Positions 57,948 to 64,000 of a DNA stretch of 64,000 nt are shown here, one piece after another. Location of the stretch: NCBI GenBank assembly GCA_963837365.1, contig CAWIMW010000003.1:868001-932000 (forward strand). The letters run 5' to 3'. This stretch comes from CAWBXL01 sp963837365. Lineage in GTDB: Bacteria > Acidobacteriota > Terriglobia > Terriglobales > Acidobacteriaceae. The first letter of the stretch is position 1. Every line of letters starts with the position of its first letter. The notes below the pieces were generated by a model. It worked only from the letters and a program-made list of their open reading frames with translations. It made no database searches and had not been told where the DNA came from. The position numbers and the translations under genes were made by a program.

Positions 57948-58826
57948 CTAATGGCGGCCAACACGAGCGGACTTAGCCTGAAAGTCCTGGGACGGCAGTT
58001 CTTTCACCGCGGGTGCTGGCCGGCGGTACAGGAAGGCAACAACCCCACAGATACAGATCAAGAAGACAATCGCTACTTCAATAGCTATATGGTGCGGTCC
58101 AGAGACGATAATTCGCATGACTGCACGAATAGGCTTGCGGATGTCCCCAAATAATGTTCCCATTTCGAACATCGTTAAAAATGCTATTGGGTAGAAGAAC
58201 TGCGGTTTAGCGTCCGCAAAAGCCAGCACCCGACGGGTTAACACCGAGTCCGCCCATCGGGCTTTTAGTGCTGCCCAGACGGTGAATACTCCGATGGCAG
58301 CGCCAACGACGATGTCCGAAACATAGTGGATGCCCAGATAGAGCCGAGGCAGGCAGACCCATACCGCCAAATACAGCACAATGGGAACGGTGAGACGGCG
58401 CGACAACCAGATCAAGCCAAATCCCAAAGCGCACAAATATGCTCCGTGATCGCTGGGAAACGCACTCCAATTCATGAAGTTGGTTGGCGGTGGAAAGGAC
58501 AGCGGGTAGTGGTGCAAATTGGGATCATATAAGGGACGCACCCGAAAGGGCGCGAATGTCGCCACCATCCGGGTAAAAAACAGACCGAGAATGGTTCCGG
58601 CAAGGATGGTCAGGATTGTTGCACGACGCTGCTGCTGTTGGCGGTCCTCGCGAAACCAGAAATACCAATACATCGCAATCAGCAAGCCACTTTTGAAAAG
58701 GATGTTGGATTCCTGATGAGACACGAAGCGATCCAGAAACCAGCCGCCGTGAAACTGGCTCAGCCAGTAGTAAACATCCAGATCGACATTCTGTATGAAG
58801 TGCAATAGGCCATACATAGTCGCCAC
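57948..58826 (-). CDS. PAP2-family membrane phosphatase
   Basis: Integral membrane acid phosphatase of 292 residues with about six helices plus a C-terminal pair. The three PAP2 motifs are FRVRPLYD (K/R..RP region), FPSDHGAY (PS[G/D]H) and RLYLGIHYVSDIVVGAAIG (SR.....H...D). Members dephosphorylate lipid phosphates such as undecaprenyl pyrophosphate or phosphatidic acid at the outer face of the membrane. It lies between cell-wall recycling and phosphate uptake genes, consistent with release of Pi from lipid carriers, but the substrate is unknown. Confidence 0.88.
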   Translation of the reverse strand: MATMYGLLHFIQNVDLDVYYWLSQFHGGWFLDRFVSHQESNILFKSGLLIAMYWYFWFREDRQQQQRRATILTILAGTILGLFFTRMVATFAPFRVRPLYDPNLHHYPLSFPPPTNFMNWSAFPSDHGAYLCALGFGLIWLSRRLTVPIVLYLAVWVCLPRLYLGIHYVSDIVVGAAIGVFTVWAALKARWADSVLTRRVLAFADAKPQFFYPIAFLTMFEMGTLFGDIRKPIRAVMRIIVSGPHHIAIEVAIVFLICICGVVAFLYRRPAPAVKELPSQDFQAKSARVGRH

Positions 58827-59381
58827 TACCTGCTACCCTGCTCAATCATTGCTGGAGAAATCGGTTCGGTTACTGCCTGGGCCCCACTGCTGGAACAACT
58901 CGGTGGCCAGGAGGTTACAAGATCCAAAACCAGCTTTATATGGCACAAACGAGCCATGATCAACTTCGTAACCGTCGATCTAAATCGCCCGGTAGTACAC
59001 ACCTGTTAGTAATGTCGCCAAGTGCATTCTTGGGCCGCACAATGTTGGGATGGACTCGCCGTTCTTTTTTGATTTTCTGCAACCTGTCGCGGTGGGAGTT
59101 GCGTCGGTATTCGCTCTAGTGTTAATCACCTGGCTAGGCACATCACGCCGCCCGTTCACCACAAGTCGCAGAACCACCACCTGAGTACTGCTGTTGCCGA
59201 TTTTCCATTCCAGCACTTCCATCGAACCCTGTGGATTGGCTTCGTCCTCCATCTGAATGCGGAATCTTGCGGTTGTTCAGTCACTAATTTGACTGGGTCC
59301 AAGGGCGCATGAGATAGTGGCCAGCTTTAACCGTCATAGTCGGCGGTTGACACAAAACGTCCGGAGTTTGCGTCTCTCAAC
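58827..59381. other. Gene-poor stretch, possible fragment
   Basis: 555 bases between the PAP2 gene and the DUF47 gene. A minus-strand open frame of 90 codons (58980-59252; MEDEANPQGSMEVLEWKIGN) has some coding character at its start but ends in a compositionally odd tail and has no ribosome site. I cannot decide between a small gene and a remnant. Promoters for both flanking genes should be here but are not evident. Confidence 0.4.
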
Positions 59382-59996
59382 ATGGTCACCCTCATCCCGA
59401 AAGATACCAGTTTTTTTCGCATGTTCTCTGAGATGTCGGACAATCTGGTCACGGGGGCCCGCACGCTCGTGGACTTATTTGCCAGCTATCGGGATGTAGA
59501 AAAAACAATTGAGACAGTGCAGAAGATCGAACGCCACGGCGATGAGTTAACTCATGGCGTGATGACGAAACTGAATCAGACTTTCATTACTCCCTTTGAC
59601 CGGGAAGATATCCATCAACTGGCGTCTTCCTTGGACGATGTTCTGGATTTCATCAACGCTTCGGGTGCACGACTCGTCATGTATCGCATCACCAATCCGC
59701 CGCCCGCAGCAGGAGAATTGGCCAAGATCATCCTGCTTCAGAGCCAGGAATTGCAGAAGGCGGTCGGTCTTTTGCAGAAGAACGGGGACATTCTTACACA
59801 TTGCGTGGAAATTAACCGTCTGGAAAATGAAGCTGACCAGGTGTCACAAAAAGGCATTGCAGAGTTGTTTGATCACGAGAAAGATCCGATCAATCTGATT
59901 AAGACCAAGGAACTGCTCGAGTTTCTGGAACGAGCCACCGACAAGGCGGAGGATGCCGCCAATGTGCTGGAAACTGTAGTCCTAAAGAACACCTAA
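59382..59996 (+). CDS. DUF47 family protein (PhoU-like, PiT accessory)
   Basis: All-helical cytoplasmic protein of 204 residues, DUF47/PhoU-like. LIPKDTSFFRMFSEMSDNLV, IERHGDELTHGVMTKLNQTF and TPFDREDIHQLASSLDDVLD are the family signature, with a repeated second half (HCVEINRLENEADQVSQKGI, LLEFLERATDKAEDAANVLE). The acidic E/D motifs bind metal clusters in PhoU-type proteins. It is transcribed with the PiT gene 29 bases downstream; the pair is common and DUF47 is thought to regulate PiT. Confidence 0.94.
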   Translation: MVTLIPKDTSFFRMFSEMSDNLVTGARTLVDLFASYRDVEKTIETVQKIERHGDELTHGVMTKLNQTFITPFDREDIHQLASSLDDVLDFINASGARLVMYRITNPPPAAGELAKIILLQSQELQKAVGLLQKNGDILTHCVEINRLENEADQVSQKGIAELFDHEKDPINLIKTKELLEFLERATDKAEDAANVLETVVLKNT

Positions 59997-60025
59997 CGAA
60001 AACTCACGGATAAACGGGAAAACTG

Positions 60026-61051
60026 GTGAAGCCTGAGCTCCTGCTGCTGATCATCACGATTCTGGTCGCGCTGACGTTCGACTTCCTCAACGGGTTTCAC
60101 GATGCCGCCAACAGCATTGCCACCGTGGTTTCCACCCGCGTGCTTTCTCCTAAACTCGCCGTAGCCTGGGCGGCATTCTTTAACTTCGTGGCCGCGTTTT
60201 TACTGGGCACTGCGGTGGCTAAGACCATTGGCAGAGGCATGATCCAGATTGATTCAGTGACTCAGTATGTAGTCATCACAGGGTTATTTGGAGCGATTGT
60301 TTGGGACTTGTTGACTTGGTGGTGGGGACTGCCCACTTCCTCTTCGCACGCTCTGATCGGCGGCTATGCCGGAGCAGCGGTGATGCGCTCAGGATGGCAC
60401 GTCATTATCGCCGAGGGTTGGCACAAAACTCTGATTTTCATTGTAGTCGCGCCGATCATGGGGCTCATTCTGGGCTTTGCATTCATGGTTGCCATCTTTT
60501 GGCTGCTACGAGATCGGGCCCCGCAAAAAATTGACGCATGGTTCCGAAAGCTGCAATTGCTATCGGCGGCGGCCTACAGCCTCGGGCATGGAGGCAATGA
60601 TGCCCAGAAGACGATGGGGATTGTGGCCAGCGCCCTGTACGGCGCTCATTACTTGACCGCGCAGGAGTTGGCCGGGAACTGGGGGAAGTTCCACTGGCCC
60701 ATCATTCTGGCAGCGCATGCGGCGATTGCGTTGGGGACATATCTTGGCGGGTGGCGGATTGTTCACACCATGGGATCGCGCATCACCAAGCTCAAACCGG
60801 TGGGCGGCTTTTGCGCGGAATCTGCCGGCGCGATCACTTTGTTTGCGACAGCTTTGGCGGGGATTCCGGTCAGCACCACGCATACCATCACTGGGGCTAT
60901 CGTGGGCGTGGGAGCTACGCACCGGCTTTCGGCTGTGCGCTGGGGAGTCGCGCGGAGGATTGTTTGGGCCTGGATTCTGACGATTCCGGCATCGGCTTTA
61001 GTCGCCGCTGTGGCGTTCTGGTTGGTTCAGTTGGTACATCCTGGTGCATGA
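60026..61051 (+). CDS. pit: PiT family inorganic phosphate transporter
   Basis: Low-affinity phosphate (or metal-phosphate) symporter of 341 residues with about ten helices. The two inverted-repeat signatures are FDFLNGFHDAANSIATVVST near residue 15 and SLGHGGNDAQKTMGIVASAL near residue 190. TSSSHALIGGYAGAAV and ISTTHTITGAIVGVG-like VSTTHTITGAIVGVGATH are also typical. GTG start. It ends eight bases inside the next gene's frame, so the operon may continue. Confidence 0.94.
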   Translation: MKPELLLLIITILVALTFDFLNGFHDAANSIATVVSTRVLSPKLAVAWAAFFNFVAAFLLGTAVAKTIGRGMIQIDSVTQYVVITGLFGAIVWDLLTWWWGLPTSSSHALIGGYAGAAVMRSGWHVIIAEGWHKTLIFIVVAPIMGLILGFAFMVAIFWLLRDRAPQKIDAWFRKLQLLSAAAYSLGHGGNDAQKTMGIVASALYGAHYLTAQELAGNWGKFHWPIILAAHAAIALGTYLGGWRIVHTMGSRITKLKPVGGFCAESAGAITLFATALAGIPVSTTHTITGAIVGVGATHRLSAVRWGVARRIVWAWILTIPASALVAAVAFWLVQLVHPGA

Positions 61052-62267
61052 GAATGGTGCTCGTCACTACCTAAGAACCTGCTCTTTACCTTCCCATACC
61101 AACTTTGCTATAAACCGAGACATTGAGCCGCAGGCTCTTTCTCCACTGAACACTACTCCCAATGCCGGGTCCCAGTTCCCTACGCACGCTTTTGCCCAGC
61201 AAGCTACGATTTTTGGGCGGGCCTTTGATCTGCTTGATCAAGCGATTTTGGAGCGGGCTTTCCCGGCGGCCAGCGTTGCCATAACTCATGGTGGACAACT
61301 GGTTGCACTGAACGGGTTCGGCCGTTTCACCTACGAACAGGATTCTGACAAGGTCATCGCCGAAACGGTTTTTGATTTGGCTTCGGTCTCCAAAGTAGTG
61401 GCGACAACAGCGGCGGCGATGTTGCTGTACCAACGTGGACTGCTCGATTTGGAGGCCCCGGTTGTTGCCGTGGTGCCCGAGTTTGCCCGCAATGATCCGC
61501 GTTGCGGCAAGGTCAGCTTTCGCATGTTGCTGGCGCATTCTTCGGGTTTGCCGGCGTATGAGAAGTTGTTTTTGAAAGGGCCTACGCGGGAAGAATTATT
61601 AACGGCTGCGTATGCCGTGGCGTTAACTGCCGATCCGGGGACCAGGGCCGAGTATAGCGACATTGGGTTCATTATTTTGGGAGTGGCTCTGGAGCGGCTG
61701 GCCGATGAACCGCTCGACAGCTTTTGCCAGAGAGAGATTTTTGGCCCGCTGGGAATGACCAACACTACTTATAAGCCTGCACTCAATTTGCGCACTTTGA
61801 TTCCACCGACGGTAGATGATTGGGCGTTCCGCAATCGTATTATTCAAGGCGAGGTGCAGGATGAAAATGCCAGTGCGCTGGGCGGTGTGGCTGGTCACGC
61901 TGGGTTGTTTTCCAATGCTGAAGACCTGGCGATATTCGCGCACGCTATGTTAAACGGGGGGCCGCCGATTCTGCGTCCGGAGACATTGGCGCTGTTTACC
62001 CGGAGAGAAGAATCGCCCGCTGGCACTTCGCGGGCGCTGGGGTGGGATACTCCTTCGGCGCCGTCGCAGTCGGGGAAATATTTTTCAGCGGGTTCGTTTG
62101 GGCATCTTGGCTATACCGGAACTTCATTGTGGATTGATCCGGAGCAGCAGCTTTCTGTGACCTTGCTCACCAACCGCACTTGGCCCGATTCGAAGAACCA
62201 AGCGATCAAAGAAGTTCGGCCTCGGTTTCATGATGCAGTGGTCGAGGCTTTGGAGGGCAAGCGGTGA
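61044..62267 (+). CDS. PF00144 serine hydrolase (AmiE/beta-lactamase-like)
   Basis: Serine hydrolase of up to 407 residues paralogous to the N-terminal half of the NamZ fusion. The active site is S114-V115-S116-K117 (FDLASVSKVVATTAAAML). EYSDIGFIILGVALERL has YSD where class C beta-lactamases have YxN, and GHLGYTGTSLWID is the KTG-equivalent box. The GTG at 61044 overlaps the PiT stop but its first 50 residues look non-conserved, so the start is uncertain. No signal peptide is apparent, so it may work in the cytoplasm as a muropeptide amidase or peptidase ahead of MurQ, with which it overlaps by four bases. Confidence 0.85.
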   Translation: MHENGARHYLRTCSLPSHTNFAINRDIEPQALSPLNTTPNAGSQFPTHAFAQQATIFGRAFDLLDQAILERAFPAASVAITHGGQLVALNGFGRFTYEQDSDKVIAETVFDLASVSKVVATTAAAMLLYQRGLLDLEAPVVAVVPEFARNDPRCGKVSFRMLLAHSSGLPAYEKLFLKGPTREELLTAAYAVALTADPGTRAEYSDIGFIILGVALERLADEPLDSFCQREIFGPLGMTNTTYKPALNLRTLIPPTVDDWAFRNRIIQGEVQDENASALGGVAGHAGLFSNAEDLAIFAHAMLNGGPPILRPETLALFTRREESPAGTSRALGWDTPSAPSQSGKYFSAGSFGHLGYTGTSLWIDPEQQLSVTLLTNRTWPDSKNQAIKEVRPRFHDAVVEALEGKR

Positions 62268-63190
62268 AGCGTCCGGCAGACATGCTTTCGCTTGGGAAGC
62301 TCACGACAGAACAGGTGAATCCGGTTTCAGCCGATTTGGATTTGAAATCCTCGCTAGAGTTGGCGCGGATCATCAATGACGAAGATGCCAAGGTGGCGGC
62401 GGCTGTGTCTCGGGCGCTGCCACAAATTGCGCAGGCCATTGATTGGATTTCAGGCGCTTTGCGGCAGGGTGGGCGGTTGATTTATGTCGGGGCGGGAACT
62501 AGCGGGCGTATCGCAGCGCTGGACGCGGCGGAGTGTCCCCCGACATTTAATACCGATCCCAAGTCAGTGCAGTTTGTGATTGCCGGAGGAGTTAAGGCTT
62601 TGGCCGGGGCGGTGGAGGCCAATGAGGATTCCGCCAAGCTGGGCGAGCGGGAGTTGGCCAAGAAAAAGCCTGGGAAGAAAGATGTGGTGGTGGGAATCGC
62701 CGCCAGCGGGCGGACTCCTTTTACCGTGGCGGCGATTGAGTACGCGCGGCGCAAGGGAGCCAAGACCATCGCGGTGGTTTGTAATGCCGGTTCTCCCTTG
62801 GAGAAAGCGGCTGAGCTGGCGATTGTGGCTGAAGTTGGGCCGGAGGTTGTGTCCGGCTCGACGCGCATGAAGGCGGGCACGGCGCAGAAGATGATTTTGA
62901 ATATGCTCTCCACCGGGGCGATGACTCGGCTGGGGTATGTGTATGGGAACTTGATGGTGAATGTTCACCTGAAGAATGAGAAATTGGTCGAGCGCGGGGT
63001 GGGGATTTTGCAGAAGATCACCGGGCTGGAGCGGGATGAGGCTTTGGCGTTGCTGAAGAAGGCGGGGATGCGGGTGCCGGTGGCGGTGGTGATGGAGAAG
63101 GCTGGAGTGAGCCGGGCATCCGCAGCGAAGGCTTTGAAATCGGCACAGGGAAATGTGCGCGAAGTCGCAGGGTCAATCAGTGACCTATGA
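62264..63190 (+). CDS. murQ: N-acetylmuramic acid 6-phosphate etherase
   Basis: Cytoplasmic lyase that converts MurNAc-6-phosphate to GlcNAc-6-phosphate and lactate during peptidoglycan recycling. It has 308 residues. The start LGKLTTEQVNPVSADLDLKS is typical. The SIS domain shows LIYVGAGTSGRIAALDAAEC, VGIAASGRTPFTVAAIEYAR and VGPEVVSGSTRMKAGTAQKM, with the catalytic glutamate expected near AECPPTF. A C-terminal helical segment ends the protein. It overlaps the upstream hydrolase gene as GTGA. No MurNAc kinase or PTS transporter is in the window. Confidence 0.95.
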   Translation: MKRPADMLSLGKLTTEQVNPVSADLDLKSSLELARIINDEDAKVAAAVSRALPQIAQAIDWISGALRQGGRLIYVGAGTSGRIAALDAAECPPTFNTDPKSVQFVIAGGVKALAGAVEANEDSAKLGERELAKKKPGKKDVVVGIAASGRTPFTVAAIEYARRKGAKTIAVVCNAGSPLEKAAELAIVAEVGPEVVSGSTRMKAGTAQKMILNMLSTGAMTRLGYVYGNLMVNVHLKNEKLVERGVGILQKITGLERDEALALLKKAGMRVPVAVVMEKAGVSRASAAKALKSAQGNVREVAGSISDL

Positions 63191-63983
63191 CCGTCGTAGT
63201 GAATCCCCCAACCGTCGTTTTGCCGCTGTTGTATATCCAGTCTTCTATCGTGGATGATGGAATCCGTACAATGTCTCCCTCACGAACATTCTTAAGATCG
63301 ACAGGATCATTTCCGACCTTACCCTCGATAACTTGATCTTTTATCTCAGCTACTGACACCCACATCCATTCCACATTTTCGCCATCGCGAAACGGCGCCT
63401 TTACGCAAAACATCTGCGACTCGTCGCGACCCTGGAAAGCTTGCAGAAACTCAGGCCAGCGCCGTCGAGCTTCCGTAACGGCAGCAACCAACGCAGGGTC
63501 GTTTTGTTCGATGGCTAGAGCTGGCGCTTTCTCCCAGCGCATTGCTTGCCTCAAGGGATCGTCACTACGAAGCGCGCGCTTGAGTTCCGCGTCAAACGGC
63601 CTCAAATGACCGGTTTCGGGGAAGCTCACGCCCATACAATTCTCATCCAACAACTCAGCGGCAAGACTGCACATGCGGCGGTAACAGTCAGCTTTGGACT
63701 CGCCTTTGGGGTTCTGAGGGCTCATAAGATCCAAGGAGAACCAGGCATCATGTTCCAATACGATTTTCCTTTGCCTCAGCTCTTGGAACTCGCGCACGGC
63801 TTTTTCGCGATATTGCTGCGGAACGTATGGCTTAGAAATGTTGTTGATGAGTAGGACTAGACCCTCAAAACGGATAAACCCGACGGGTGGTTTATTCACA
63901 ACGTATTCATTGTCTTCCTTACGCAATGCCCGTCCCCAAGCACGAACTATCGCGGCCTCGATATGCTCCTCCTTAAGTCGCAT
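63177..63983 (-). CDS. DUF2314-domain protein
   Basis: A 268-residue soluble protein. The N-terminal half (1-160) is unrecognised (MRLKEEHIEAAIVRAWGRAL and WFSLDLMSPQNPKGESKADC). The C-terminal half matches the DUF2314/YegJ pattern: AVTEARRRWPEFLQAFQGRD, FCVKAPFRDGENVEWMWVSV, then GKVGNDPVDLKNVREGDIVR and IEDWIYNSGKTTVGGFTTTV. The domain is often found in immunity or polymorphic-toxin-linked proteins, but no toxin is present here. Its 3' end overlaps murQ by 14 bases in convergent orientation. The start is close to the window edge but complete. Confidence 0.82.
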   Translation of the reverse strand: MRLKEEHIEAAIVRAWGRALRKEDNEYVVNKPPVGFIRFEGLVLLINNISKPYVPQQYREKAVREFQELRQRKIVLEHDAWFSLDLMSPQNPKGESKADCYRRMCSLAAELLDENCMGVSFPETGHLRPFDAELKRALRSDDPLRQAMRWEKAPALAIEQNDPALVAAVTEARRRWPEFLQAFQGRDESQMFCVKAPFRDGENVEWMWVSVAEIKDQVIEGKVGNDPVDLKNVREGDIVRIPSSTIEDWIYNSGKTTVGGFTTTVIGH

Positions 63984-64000
63984 TGGCGAACGCAGAAGCA

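Noticed and set aside
58980..59252. Minus-strand frame of 90 codons
   Set aside because: Only the first 40 codons look protein-like and there is no ribosome site; described as a gene-poor stretch instead of a gene.

Overview
This 64 kb window reads as an ordinary bacterial chromosome segment of roughly 55-60 % GC. Gene content and dispersed GC-rich intergenic hairpins suggest an Acidobacteriota (Terriglobia/Koribacter-like) genome. The indicators, recalled rather than searched, are several GT87/DUF2029 membrane proteins, a Tad pilus operon, many secreted proteins with an 'AQ' type signal cleavage site, an amidase-like/NamZ fusion, and short repeats of the GTGACAGCCG and CACAGAG kinds. I see no prophage, insertion sequence, CRISPR array, integrase or rRNA, and one tRNA gene.

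Layout. 1-3.9 kb: histidine operon hisC-hisB-hisH-hisF-hisA. 4-8 kb: secreted and hypothetical genes, an intact higBA toxin-antitoxin pair with a clear promoter, and a long inverted-repeat element. 8.2-13.6 kb: cyclopropane fatty acid synthase-like methyltransferase, sodium:solute symporter, and a STAS plus FHA-GAF-PP2C partner-switching pair. 13.7-17.4 kb: three GT87-like polytopic membrane glycosyltransferases. 17.7-27.3 kb: a Tad/Flp pilus operon (flp, cpaB, cpaC, cpaE, cpaF, tadB, tadC) that continues into a DUF192 protein and a 699-residue repeat-rich protein with a TonB-like C-terminus. 27.4-34 kb: a polytopic membrane protein, then an RND efflux permease, its lipoprotein adaptor and a TetR regulator with an obvious palindromic operator. 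34-41.9 kb: small membrane proteins, a copper-type P1B ATPase with a divergent HMA-fold protein that lacks the metal-binding cysteines, and a secreted HD-domain protein. 42-43.3 kb: decayed Phd/ParE-type toxin-antitoxin remnants beside tRNA-Arg, then repeats. 43.3-49 kb: NDH-2, an NfeD-slipin-SPOR cluster, a YuiH-like molybdopterin oxidoreductase and an ArsR regulator. 49-53.8 kb: a large hybrid histidine kinase with a broken receiver, divergent from an HD-GYP response regulator. 53.9-55.3 kb: a frameshifted SIMPL-domain gene and a TrbI-like surface protein. 55.4-64 kb: an amidase-like/NamZ fusion, PAP2 phosphatase, DUF47 plus PiT phosphate uptake pair, a second amidase-like serine hydrolase, MurQ and a DUF2314 protein.

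The two most unusual assemblies are the Tad operon extended by the DUF192 and TonB-like genes, with no prepilin peptidase or TadE/F/G in view, and the muropeptide-salvage set (NamZ fusion, second serine hydrolase, MurQ) wrapped around a phosphate module. Neither can be called a new system from sequence reading alone. Family assignments come from motifs and memory of families; no database search was run.
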